Shown in pieces: positions 37,540 to 49,695 of a DNA stretch of 64,000 nt. Position 1 is the first letter of the stretch, and every line of letters starts with the position of its first letter. The notes beneath the pieces were generated by a model. The model was not told where the DNA came from, made no database searches, and was given only the letters and a program-made list of their open reading frames with translations. The DNA lies in NCBI GenBank assembly GCA_037962975.1, contig CM075676.1, positions 90,962,001-91,026,000 on the forward strand, written 5' to 3'. Made by a program: the position numbers and the translations under genes. The DNA comes from Clitoria ternatea (Eukaryota > Streptophyta > Magnoliopsida > Fabales > Fabaceae).

Positions 37540-40500
37540 ATGGCGTCTCTAACTGGTCATGTATCAAGCAGCTTCCACGCAACAAGTGAATGGAAAAAGC
37601 TTTCCCCTTTATCATCTTCTCTCAGTAAGTTTCCCCCTCCGTTTTTTTTTGTTTTCATTTGGGTTGCTTATAAATTCAATAAAGTTGCAAACTTTTTCCA
37701 CTTCTCATCTTGTATGGAATTTTTGCTTTGGCCCTTGTGAGTGTGATTCTCCAATTCACTAGCAAAGAATGAAATGCTTTATTTTAGTTATTTTGTTAGG
37801 ATGGTATAGTATTTGTATTTGTATCTGCTTACTTCGTTTTCATTGTGGTTTCTGTTATTGTCAAGAATTCCCTTTCTCTTTGTTTAACTCTCTTCGGAAG
37901 TAAAATTTTCTTGAATTGTTGGTTTTTCATGTTCAATTCGTGTATGCATTTTATTCCCGGTTCAGTTGCATTTTGATTCTCAACTATAAACTAAATAATA
38001 AGAGACAAGATTGTTAAGAGGGTTACGTTAGGTGAATGAATGTATTTTTGCTTTTGTTTATAGATTATAAATTTTAACCTGCTATCACTAAGACACTCTG
38101 CAATATTGATTATTATATAGTTAAACAAAGCTCCAGTGCTAATGTAGTTGATATGAGGGTATTATCTCGGCGTGGACATAAAAGGTTTGGACCTGATCGT
38201 GGACATTTCCGAATTTATGCCCTATTTGGAAGAAAAAATGAAAATAATGACAAAGGCGATGATGCACCTTCTAAGGTTAGACAAGTTAGCTTCTCTTGCC
38301 ATCAATTTTACATGTGAATTCACCTATATATTTACTGGGTGACAGATGTGCTTTTGTACCCACATTTCCTGTCTGTTTACATTTCCATTGCTTGCATATA
38401 TGAATACATGATAATGATTTACTGCCTTAAATTTTCCCCTTAATTCCTTTGCATTTTATTTGATAAAAGCGTTATAGGATTTATTTTCTCCTTGTTTAAT
38501 CTCCATATCATTAACTGAAACTGAATAGTTGATATTTCTCACAATTTTATCCATCAGAGAAATGAATAAGTAAATAAAGAATATCTTTTACAGCACGGTC
38601 TTAAGTGATAAAGTATCACTTATCATTTTTAGAAATTCTCATCTCTGTTGTGGTGTAAAGTTTCTTAGGAAGATGTATTTACAGGCATTCTTTCAAGCTT
38701 TTGGTTAGGTGTTAGATATATCATATAAGTGAAGTGGACATTAGTTATGATCAGATAGAATTGTTAGTTAGTTAGTTGGAGGGGTTAATTAGTAATAAAC
38801 AGGGGGAATAGTCATTTAGTTAGAGGGGTAATTTGATATATATAGGGGGAAGAAGGGTAGAATGATTGATTAGATCTTGTTAGCATTTGCGAATTGGGCA
38901 GTGGCTCAGTTGTAGAAAGAGGAAACGTTTGGAGGAGAATGATCTCCTTTTCTCTGTTGTGATTCAATGGAAGCATTCTATTCTCATGTTGTTTATGGCC
39001 TATGGGTTCCTAACACAAAAAGTTGTTGTTAAGCTTCCAATCCAACCCCATTTGTTGCTTACATGTTTCCTAGGCAAACTAATTGATACTCACTTCACTG
39101 TTGAAAGTTTTCCTGTTTATATGTTTGAGAAGTACATTATTTACCTTCCAAGATAAGATTTTCGTTGTGAAATAATGTTTTTGTTGTGGTCAGTTTTTGG
39201 TTCACAATCATGCTCTACTTTATTCTGGGTCAAATCCACTTAGCAAACACATGAGTGTCAATCACAAATAGGATTTATTTCTCTCTTTTGAAATTAGAAG
39301 TATGTCCCAGCTTCTAACAGTTTGTTTCTCTGTATGCAACTATGCTTCCTAGATAAGGATGTTATTTCAGAGTTTTTGTGATGGGATACATATTTTGAGT
39401 TTTTTTTTTTTAAATCCGGACCTATATTCCTAATATTGGTCCATGATAGATCTTTGCTACCTTATACTGAAATGATAACTCTGGCCTGGCAGTGTACCTC
39501 TTTGACTTGTGTCTATTAATTGACTGAAATTTTATTATTTCTATCATTTGTAAATTCCTCTTCTGCGTTGTTTGATTATTATCATGTTCTCTCCCTGATC
39601 ATTGGATATAAATTATTGATCTGTAACTTCAGGACATTATCTTGTATGTATCTGCACTTTCCCCATTCCATGATTAACCTCATCTTTTTATGCTGATCTT
39701 TCATTAAAGTAGTCTTTTTCCCTACCTAGTTGCATAATTTATGATATTATCACTATGGAAGTGTGCACTATAGGTCTGTTTCGCAGTGCAAAACCACTCT
39801 TATATTTGGGAAAATGTTAGGGATCCATTCAATTTCAATTGTGTATGATTTGGTGGCATATGGACAACATGCTAGGTTAGTAACTCTGAAGGGATAAATG
39901 CCATCGTAATGTTTATACTGGACAGTGGTTGGTATTGCACGATGTACATAGCTTGTATTGCCGAAGTTCCAAAGTTTTTAATTATTTCATGAGTTGAAAA
40001 GTTTAGAACTTAATAGTACATGCCAGACAGCTGTTTAACACCTTTGTTGAATAGAAAGCTTTTTGTTATGTGTATGCATACTAATCCTTTAATTTTACAC
40101 TTTTGACATCTCAATTAAATTCAAAAGTTAAGCAGTATATTGGTAATTGGTATGTTGTGTCATGTGTGAGCTTGTCAACCTGATGTGGCTGATCCTAATA
40201 TCCATAATTTTTGGGTTGTGGGTTCATTTTAGGCAGGAATTCTTGGGAACATGCAAAATCTTTACGAGACAGTGAAGAAGGCACAGATGGTTGTCCAAGT
40301 TGAAGCAGTGCGAGTACAGAAAGAACTTGCTGCGTAAGGAATTCTTTCTAAAAAATGATAGCTTGCCCTGGATTTCTCTTTTTGCAGTTATATGAGTTAT
40401 TCATGATGGAGTTTTTTTTCTTGATTGTATTATGCAGAGCAGAGTTTGATGGATACTGTGAAGGGGAGTTAATAAAGGTACAGTATTTGCTTCCTCTCTC

Positions 40501-41275
40501 CCATGCTGTGTGGTGGATTAGGGTTTGTTTAACCTGTGCAATCTTGCATAGAATAAAAAATCAAAAGCAGAATTTTTATATTGAAAATTGTGTAGGGATT
40601 GTTTAGAAATTAGAATGGGTGGATATTAATGATGTTTTTAAATAAAAATGTTCTACTTTTGACTTCTTATCCTGTGTAAAGTTGTATATGTTAGATAATC
40701 GTAATTATCAATACTTATAAATGAGCTGTAAATCTGATTTCATTTGTAACTTGCCTTTAATCGTTAGGTAACACTGTCTGGGAATCAGCAGCCTGTACGA
40801 ACACAAATTACTGAGGCTGCTATGGAATTGGGGGCAGAAGTGAGTAGACAATTCAATTGATATTATAACTTCATATACTTTTTAACTTGCTGGATTATAT
40901 CTATTAGGATGATGCATACATGATTTGTGGTAGTAAGCGTTTAAAAAACTAAACAAATATGAAATTAAGAATCAAAATTCTACATGTAAGTATGGTCTAG
41001 ATTCTTGAATGCTGTTGATAAATTACATTTTAATAAACATCTTTGGATTGCAGAAACTTTCACTTTTAATCACTGAGGCATACAAGGATGCACACCAGAA
41101 GAGTGTCCAGGTAAAAATCTCTATTTTCAAGAGGAAAAGTGGAAATTTTTTGGTGTAAATTTTGATTGATCTTGGAAAACACGCACTTGCTTGTGTTCAG
41201 GCCATGAAGGAAAGAATGAGTGATCTTGCACAAAGCTTAGGAGTGCCTCCAGGGCTCAATGAAGGGTTGAAGTGA
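37540..41275 (+). CDS. STIC2: Plastid nucleoid-associated protein, YbaB/EbfC family (STIC2-like)
   Basis: Seven exons: 37540-37624, 38121-38275, 40233-40333, 40438-40477, 40768-40839, 41054-41110 and 41201-41275 (TGA), giving 194 residues. Residues 1 to ~62 are Ser-rich and basic (MASLTGHVSSSF...RIYALFG), as expected of a chloroplast transit peptide. The rest matches the plant YbaB/EbfC family closely (GNMQNLYETVKKAQMVVQVE, AEFDGYCEGELIKVTLSGNQ, ITEAAMELG, SLGVPPGL). Bacterial YbaB is a dimeric nucleoid DNA-binding protein; the Arabidopsis relatives At2g24020 (STIC2) and At4g30620 act in the chloroplast, STIC2 in thylakoid protein targeting. Length equals the family norm and no defects are seen. 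Intron 2 (1957 bp) carries a probable solo LTR. Confidence 0.92.
38710..39015. mobile_element. Probable solo LTR in intron 2 of the STIC2-like gene
   Basis: It starts TGTTAGATATATC and ends TTCCTAACA, so its termini form the TGTTAG/CTAACA inverted pair typical of copia LTRs. It contains a TATA-like GATATATATAGGGGG and a transcript-start-like downstream region. The flanks (TTAGG left, CAAAA right) do not match, so the insertion is old, one border is wrong, or this is not an LTR. Confidence 0.45.
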
Positions 41276-42316
41276 TGCAGTGAGATGAACATCAGTTTTG
41301 CATACAAAACCCTCTCAGAAAATGCTTATTATAGTGATTTGAAGTTTTCTAATTTAGTTATGTACGGATCACTGGAAATGGTGGACCATCTACCTTTCTT
41401 GTTTCTTTTGTTCTTATCCTATTATTTGTTTAGTGGGAAAAAATCAATTCTATAAGTTCTATCATTTTGTCTTTGTCAATTTGGGTGAGTGTGTGGACAA
41501 ATTTGGAAAATTTATCCAATTGATTTTTGTTTAATCTTTTTGGTTTAATTAATAGATACTCTTTTGTACATTAAAAAAAATTCCTATTGATTTTTGACGC
41601 ATCTCCAATCAAAAAAATTATTTTCTTTCTTATGTAAAGCACAAACTGGTCCCAATGACAATGAGAAATCTGTGGTTGTTTATTCTGCTTTTTCTTGTCA
41701 TAGCGTTATTTACTTCTTAAATCTTTATGCTGACCAAAAAGGGAGGGAAAATCTTAAGTTAATGCCCAAGTCTTTTATTTTTTTTTGTCGAAGCCGATTT
41801 CTTTGTTCGTCCGAAATAGATTATTACGTTCTAAACAAGGTCATCAAGTGCATGTTTTGATTCATTTTGCATTCAATGTGATTTACCAAGTTAATGTGTA
41901 AGAAAAAAAATTGTTCTGTAATGAACATATGATTTTTCACATTGAAAAAACAGAAAACTGTGAATCTAACATACCCTAAGAGTGTTTTCCCCACATTTTA
42001 TACCCTCAAATTATTCACAAATTACAAAATTCAATTAGTATCTTGTCTACAAGTGAAGTTAGTTAGCTCATAAACCATTGGCAAAGTGAGCTTTTGTAAC
42101 CCCTTGAAACACTGTTGGTAATTTGAAAGTAGGGAAGCAGGTAAGTACTTCGAAATGTAATTTTAACATACTAGGTTTTGTTACAATCTTTAGTATAATT
42201 TCGTCTAACAATAATTTAAGTGTATGGGATCTAAGGCACCAGCTAAACAGAGGTGCATGAAAGTTACATTAAAATATAAGAATGATTAATGTTGCACTAG
42301 AAGGTGTAACAAACTT
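41276..42316. other. Region between convergent genes; holds the template of a filler block
   Basis: It contains the 3' untranslated regions of the STIC2-like gene and of the SCPL pseudogene. Bases 41962-42005 are identical to 43098-43141 at the end of the PPR gene. No separate gene is visible. Confidence 0.6.
41962..42005. repeat. 44-bp direct repeat, copy A (probable donor)
   Basis: It starts GAATCTAACATACCC and ends ATTTTATACCC, identical over 44 bases to 43098-43141. It lies beyond the SCPL stop codon in non-coding sequence. Confidence 0.95.
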
Positions 42317-43069
42317 TTAATATTTTGGTAGGTCTTTTCCTGCCAAAAAGGACTTGAAAAGGGTATAAGCTCGCTTTGGCTGAAATAAAGGCACTTCATG
42401 GCCAGCTCCTCTTACTGTTGCAAAAGTTAGTCCATCATACACCTCTGTCCATCCACCAACCTATGTAACCCCAACACATTGAAACAGAAACCTCAATGTG
42501 AAATAACCATCATTTTATTTTGGTCATCTGCACCTATTTAATATGAATTTCTAATTTGAAAAAATTACCTGTCCACCTGTGTACCATGGATACCAACGAG
42601 TTTTGATTGGGAGATTAAGGTGGTTCAGAGAAAACCTTGTGGCAGTTACTGGAACCACAGAATCTGTGTCCCCACTGTGTCACACCAAAAACAAACAGCT
42701 ATTGAGTTTTTATTATACAGGTATATCATATCAAGCTCTCCATATATATTAATGACACCATAAAAAGCTGTTAATGTTTGATTTTTTTATATATACCCTT
42801 ATGTATATCTATATATATTAATAGCAAAAAAAAGTGTTCTGATTATGTTGATTTGTTTTATATATACCTTAAGGCGACAAATATTCATGATTCATGTTCC
42901 TATAAAACAAAAATATATATAAGAACTCATTATAAATTTTCATTTCTATTTTCCTGTTGCAATGTAACAGTGTTATTAGTGGTTCCTTCACTTGTCAAGA
43001 AATGTCCTTTACGTTTTAAAACTGTACCTGAAAACCCATATTCTCAGACCCGCAGCAATTAATTCTATA

Positions 43070-43103
43070 CATTGCATGGATAGATTCTCCACATACAGAA
43101 TCT
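43070..43103. repeat. 34-bp filler block copied from inside the PPR gene
   Basis: It is identical over 34 bases (CATTGCATGGATAG...CAGAATCT) to 44285-44318 in the PPR coding region, same orientation. It abuts the truncated SCPL exon 7 on one side and overlaps the 44-bp block by the 6 bases GAATCT on the other. Confidence 0.9.
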
Positions 43104-43141
43104 AACATACCCTAAGAGTGTTTTCCCCACATTTTATACCC
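43098..43141. repeat. 44-bp direct repeat, copy B (filler at the PPR 3' end)
   Basis: It is identical to 41962-42005. Read on the minus strand it supplies the last codons and the TAG stop of the PPR frame. Confidence 0.95.
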
Positions 43142-45309
43142 ATATTCAAGAAAGCTACGCCATATATTGGCATTTGGTGGGAAAGGCATGCTTGCAATGA
43201 TTTTCTCAGCTTCCTTAATTTGTCCACTTTTAGCCAGGAGGTCTACTATGCAATGGTAATGATCAAGTTGCGGAGGAATCCCATGATCGGTTCCCATTCG
43301 TCTGAAAATTTCCAAGGCTTCACTCACTAATCCACCATATCGGTAAGAAGAAAGCACTGCTCTGAGTGCTAATGCATCAGGCTTCAACCCCATCAATTCC
43401 ATGTTTCGGAATCTCATTACTGCCTCAAGAGCATAACCATTCAGCCCAAGGGAGGTAACTAGAGTTGTCCATGTAATAACATTTTTGTACTTAATTTCTT
43501 CAAAAACTTTCACAGAACTACCAATGCATCCACACTTCCCATACATGTCAATTAGTACATTGCACAAAAATGTGTCACTAAGATTAGCCTTTATAATTAG
43601 TCCATGGAGACAACTTCCCAAATCTAGACGGCAAAGTTTGGTGCACATACATAATACACTCATAAATGTGTATCTATCTGGACGGATGCTTGCAGAATGC
43701 ATATTCCTGAAATGCTCAAAAACCTCGTTATAATTCTCACTCCGAGCACAAGCTAAAATGACAATGTTCCAAGATGCAACATCAGGTTTTTCTAGCAAAG
43801 AAAGCAACTTAATCGCTTTGTTGTACTGGCAAGATCTGTTATAGATTCCAGCAATGATGTTTGATGGGATTACAGGAAGTGGATCATTAAATTCTTTGAG
43901 AAATGAAAGTGCTTCATCTGTGAGACCATTTCTAGTGTAAGCCATAATAAGAGAGCTTAATACATATTCATAACTCTCATATCCCATTCTTATAACCAAA
44001 CTGTGGAGCTGATGTAGGTCTGACATCGATGATGACTTAAGAACAACAGAAAAGGAAAACCCATTCGGGGAATAGCCTAATTGAAGCATTTCTTGTAACA
44101 ATAGAATAGATGTTGAGGAGTAAACAGTTGAGTAACCCAATATCAAAGCATTCCAAGAAACCACATTCTTCTCTTCTATCTGATGAAAACATTTATGGGC
44201 AGAAATCAATTTATCACATTTGGCATAGAAGTCTATCAATGCAGTACCCACAATAACATCAGATTCTAAACCACCCCTGATTACCATTGCATGGATAGAT
44301 TCTCCACATACAGAATCTCTCAAACTACTGCATGAGTCAATAACAGCTACAAATGTGGCTTGACTAGGCACCAATCCTCTGACTGACATATTCAAAAACA
44401 ACTCCAATGCCATTTTAGGTCTCTCACTCTTTACCAAAGCATCAATGATTGTATTCCAAGTCACAACATTCTGAATAGGAACCTGTTCAAACAACCTTTC
44501 CATTGAGACCATGGCTTTACACCTGACATACACACTGATGAGAGAATTAACCACACATATTTCACAGCCAAAACCACTTTTTACCATCAAACCATGTATC
44601 TGTTCACCAAATCCCAAATCCTCTTCAGAATCAAGAAGTCCAGACAAAACAGCTACAAAAGAACCTTCCGACAAAGACATCCCCATCCCCACAAGATCAC
44701 AAAACAAAACCTTACACTCTTCAACAAACCCATTACATGCCAGCAAGTACAAGAAGGAGTTCCAAGTCACCAAACTCTTAAGAGGCATATCCTCAAACAC
44801 CAAAAACGCTTCATCCAAACATCCATGGCTGCCAAACAAGCCCAACAAAGCAGTACCCACGAAAGCATCAGCATCAAAGAGTCCACTTTTGAAGCTCAAA
44901 GCTGCAACTGAACACCCTGAGAAAGATTCAACATATCACAGGACAACAACCCTGAGAGGGTGTACTGGGTAGGCACAAAATCACTCTCCCTCATGTGGCA
45001 GAGTAAGTTCCAAGCACCATCTACATCCCCACGTCGACTATAAGCAGTGATAAGAGTGTTGTAGGAGACAACAGTTCTTTGGGGCAAAGCGTCGAACACC
45101 TTGCGTGCATGGAGAATTTGGCCAAGTGAAAGGTAGGAGGAGATGATGTTGTTGTGGATAAAGATGGATTGCTTTGGAATGGGACCCATTGTGATGGAAA
45201 GTGCATGGAGACATTTGGTTGTGCAGAGGGAGGAGCGAATGGTTGAACATGCTTTGAGTAAATTGAGGAGGAGTTGGCCATGTCGGAACACCTCTTCATA
45301 GCAACTCAT
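43112..45309 (-). pseudogene. Pentatricopeptide repeat (PPR) gene, At3g58590-like, frameshifted and 3'-truncated
   Basis: A single intronless frame of ~732 residues if one frameshift is bridged. Frame 1 (45309 to ~44903; MSCYEEVFRHGQLLLNLLKA...) stops shortly after GVQLQ. Frame 2 continues with LSFKSGLFDADAFVG to the stop at 43112-43114. One base is missing next to 44903, where relatives have a His codon. Many ~35-residue PLS-type PPR units are visible (SWNALILGYS, CNVLIDMYGKCGC, TWTTLVTSLG), ending with a short E-like tail (DLLAKSGQIKEAEKIIASMP...WRSFLE). Such proteins bind organellar RNA. After FLE the family tail is replaced by about ten residues from a 44-bp filler. It lies in place of SCPL exon 7 sequence, same strand. 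A sequencing error at the frameshift cannot be excluded, but the 3' loss is real. Confidence 0.85.
44285..44318. repeat. 34-bp donor segment inside the PPR gene
   Basis: It is in frame within the PPR coding region (codons around GESIHAMVI) and identical to the filler at 43070-43103. Because it is normal coding sequence here, this copy is the donor. Confidence 0.9.
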
Positions 45310-46133
45310 GCAGTTAAACTTAAAACACCTGTTAATAGTAATTCAGGTAGTCCAACAACCACATTAAAATTATTGTCACGATAATTAATAGAATGCAACA
45401 TAGCATACTGTTATCAACATGTATTTATATATCTCATACATAATATTATCGTACTAGGCCCAATGCATATTTATCTCAAGAACAACACAGCTAAAAACTT
45501 TCAACACCAAGGGATTATTTCAGCCAATTTATCAGCAAATTCCATCCATTTTAGGATGTTCTCAACTCATGCATTCAAGTCAGAAGGTATTGTTTCTCGA
45601 TTGGGGAAGGGTTGAGATAAATATGCATTGGGGAAGGGTTTCGAAATGTTGAACGGGAAGAGGGAAAGTGAAAACAGATTGTATATAGGCAACACCGAAA
45701 CTGCAGAATCCTTCCAATTTTTTAGTAGCACATCACTGTCCAACAAACCAAAGGCACTTGTTAAAACTTTTCAATACATAGATAATAGAATGTAGAATTG
45801 AATTTTGATTTTAATTTATAAAACCACACTAGTTTTTATGATAATGGTGATTATTGTTATTTACAGTAAAAATTGTAAAGAAATAATATGAGTCGCACAG
45901 TTTATCATGAGATTTAAAGAATTCTAATTTAGTCACTAACTTTACAAAAATTGATTAATTTTAGTCATTTTTTACATTATTTTTTATTATTGTTTTTTAT
46001 TGAAAATAACATAAATTGAATATCATTTTATAAAGTTGGAGAATCAAACTATCATGGCATAAACTATCTGATTTATACAATCTTATAATGTTGAGAACTA
46101 ATTTAGAGGTTTAATCATAAAGAAATTACAAAC
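45310..46133. other. Sequence between the PPR start and SCPL exon 6
   Basis: It should contain the upstream junction of the PPR insertion, part of SCPL intron 6, and the PPR leader. I could not find the missing 5' part of SCPL exon 7 here, so it was probably deleted. AT-rich and otherwise featureless. Confidence 0.5.
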
Positions 46134-47540
46134 CTGCAAGCAGTCCATTTGTAAGGAATGTTGGTAACATTTGCATGCATTGCTTTTTGCACTTGAGGAA
46201 GGTTATAATATTTCTCTGCGTAATTTTCAGTGCAGGGATCATACCCAGAAATCATATGAAGAATTGTATTCTTGAATCGTATGTGACTAACAGTGTCATT
46301 TTGTGAAGTTGGGCATGTAGGGGTATAGATACTGTATTGGTCTATTTTTCCAAATTCATAGTTAACCGCATAACTATAAGCATCGTCACATTGCTTAGAT
46401 GTTTCTTCTGCCGTGAAGTTGCAACATTTGAGGATAGCTTTGTATGATTGATCAGATATCATAGCATGGCTCCACCAATATGTCACAGTTCCAATCCCAT
46501 CATTGTAGCTATCAGTCACAGCATTTCCCACCTATATATTTATATATAGTTTTCATGTTGCAACCAAAAAACATAATAACATTAGCCACATCAAAATTAT
46601 GTACAATTTTTAGCCTAAGGTACCACAGCAAGTAGTTTAAAGAATTAACTTACAATAAATCCCTTGAGATTAATAATTTGGGGATTGTTTTTATTATAAT
46701 CATGGATTTTCTTGGCCAATTGGGGGACGTAATGCCCTATTAACATAAAATAACAATAGCATGAAATGTTAGCTAAAATTTTACAAAAAATAAAAATAAA
46801 AAAATAGAAGTTGGTACTTGGTAGTGATGTTGCTAGTAGTGCAAGTACCTGCATAACTCTCTCCAGCAATGTAAAACTCCCTATATTTATATTGAGGGAA
46901 TCTTGACATCCATCTAATTAGAAAAATCAGAGCATCCTGAGCTGTGTTACATGAAAGTAGGGATTTTGGTGATGTTAATTAGCGATGTAGAACAAGGGTG
47001 GTAATGAAATTGGATATGTTGATGACAGTATTCAAGTAGCTTCACAACAGGGGATCAAATTCATATATACCTGTCCTGTTATCCCCTGAAGTTATGAGAT
47101 CTGAGGTGGTGTTTGTGTATGAGAAGCCAACACCAGCAGGGGATTCAAGAAAGAGAATATTTGCTTCTGAAGACCAATTTACAAAGGAAAAGAAAATTGT
47201 GTTAAACCTTCTACCAATTTAGTTATTTAACTTTATTTTTTTATTTTTTAATGTGGTTTTGTAAAATTAAGATGAATATTATATATACATTATAAAAGCA
47301 ACTAGGTCAGTTGATTAAGTATGGTGTTTGAGTAACCATAAATTTCTACTTGTGGGACTATATGTTCTAAAATATTAATGAAGATACAGTGAAAAGCACC
47401 AAGAATGTGTTGTGAATACTTTTTTGCATTACCTCTATTCCATGCATATTTGTTGAGATGTAGAGAAGAACCAGTTTTATTTATCCGGAATGGCCCAATT
47501 TCCTCTGATGCCCCATATGCAACCGATGAGCATCCTGGCC

Positions 47541-49695
47541 CTGAACCACGAAACACTAAACTATTCAAGTGACCCAAATAATTTGTCCAAAAAAAAGTGA
47601 CCCAAATAATAAAATAAAATAAAATTTGCATGTTGCATGCAGGTTTAATCTAATTGTCACTTTTCAAAATGACAATATATATTCTCATAACATTTTCTTC
47701 TCTTTATTTATTTTTATCAGACTACATATTTTATCTTATTTCAGAACAGTATATGCAATCACTTTCATTCTTAGAAACCGATATATTTGTCCTTTTATTT
47801 AGCTGAAACAAGTCATATATTCTATTCCAAACTATAGTACAACAGCTACAACTATCCACTAAGCCATGCCTTAAATTTCAACCATTACAAATTTTTGGTT
47901 TAGTTCTGGTTAAATTGTTGACAAACATCTCCAAACTTTCTGGTCCAGGAATTTGAACCGGACCACAGTGGCATTTTGCATTTTGCAACATGGCCATATG
48001 TGTCTTGACCTTGACTCTTGAATTCTTTTTTATTTTGTTAGATGTGTTTTTATTATTAATTATATTAATGTTACTTTTTTATTTCTAGAAAAATGCATAT
48101 ATTGACGTTAATTAAGTTATAAAATCATCTTAATAATTGACAGAAAAAACTAAACCATATTAATAACAACACATAATTGTTGAATATATAGAAGAATATA
48201 CTTGTGTGTTTGTGTTGTAGCCTTGCTGGAATTTGAAAATGCGTGTGATTTCAAGGGATAAAAGAGAAACATATACCAAAAGAAGAAGGGTATATAATTC
48301 CAAAGGGAAAAAATGGAATAGTTATAGGTCACTATATACGTTGCATTGGTGTTGTTTAAAAACGAAGAGAACAAAAAGAAGCGTATAAGGAGGGTTTTGT
48401 TTTTGTATTGAAAAGAATGGAAGGTTCTTCTAAACAGGGAATAAACTTCAGGAATAGAAGGAATCAAATCAAACACAAAAGAGATACAGACATAGTAAGA
48501 TCACAAGGGGGACACACACATTTGAGTGGTAACCCTAGTTTTTTTTTTCTCCTTATTTTTTCAGTTAACTAACATTTTAAAAATATTTTTTATATATAAA
48601 AATTATATAAGAATCGTTTAAAGATAGTATCAATGACTTTTAATTATATTTTAAATATTTTTACTTTTACTTTCTTAATCGGTAGGTGTGTTTATTCCAT
48701 ATTACATTAGATTGTGAGTTTTTGTTCTTGAGAATCAGTGGCGGTAATTGGTACCACCCACCATTCCATGGACATTTAAGAGGGTGTTTGGTTCTGTGTT
48801 CGAGTTCGTTAAAACCGGTTTCACCAACCCTAAAAATATTCTCCAATCAAATAGAATTTTATTCAAATAATATGAAAAATCAATATTAATTTTTAAATTC
48901 TTTTATTTTTATAACTCTCTTGATGCGGTTGGCAATTTCAGGGAACGGTCAACATGTGCCAGACTTTGTTTAAAGACAGAAAATAATAAAATGAAATAAA
49001 AAAATGTGATGAATGTTGATGTGTTATTAAAATAACATCAAACAAGTCATTTTCGGTGATGTATGTATCACGCATGCCAATTTTATTAATTTTAAATTAC
49101 TATATCATGCTTTGTTTTTATTTTTATTCAATACAACAAAAAATTATTCTATCGACTGAGCTGATAATCTTACGTTTTTAATGAATTAGAGTAACTATGG
49201 GTAATTAATAGTGAGGTTATGTTTCAAGTAAAACTTGTGATACAGCAGAGTCACAGGGTGCAAAAATCTGAGTTGTAATATATGCATGTACTTAATAAAT
49301 TTATTATTAAAAAGTTAACTAATAGTATATTTTAGGAGTGGACGTACCTCTTACTTTGCTTCCTTTTTCAGATAGTTACTAATGAGAATATAATTAATTA
49401 ATTAACCAAATGTTGACTTCCCTCTATAATTTATAAATTAACACTCAACTTTCTCACACCTTCATTTAACAATAGTTTATATACTTTTTTATCTTGCTTT
49501 TCTTCTTTTAATGTATCTTTCATTCTCTCGTTTTTAATGTATCTTTCATTCTCTCGTTTTTCTTCCAATTTCTCTCGTTTTTCATTATCAAATACGGAAG
49601 TTATGATTTTATCTCTTTTTACTCCAAGAATGAAGTAATATAATGAAACTAACCAAGTTATAATATGGAATGATATGATTAGATAGAGTAATTAC
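47541..49695 (-). other. Long intron 1 of the SCPL pseudogene
   Basis: 2.15 kb of AT-rich sequence with GT-AG borders (donor at 49695 reading down, acceptor at 47541). A short duplicated phrase, TTTAATGTATCTTTCATTCTC, occurs twice near 49507-49553. No gene is seen in it. Confidence 0.55.

Noticed and set aside
41962..43141. The 44-bp direct repeats as a transposon target duplication around 42006-43097
   Set aside because: The enclosed sequence is the SCPL 3' exons in their normal order, and a second filler from the PPR gene abuts one copy. Template-switch repair fits better than transposition.
44511..44972. 153-codon frame on the plus strand
   Set aside because: Antisense shadow of the PPR coding sequence.
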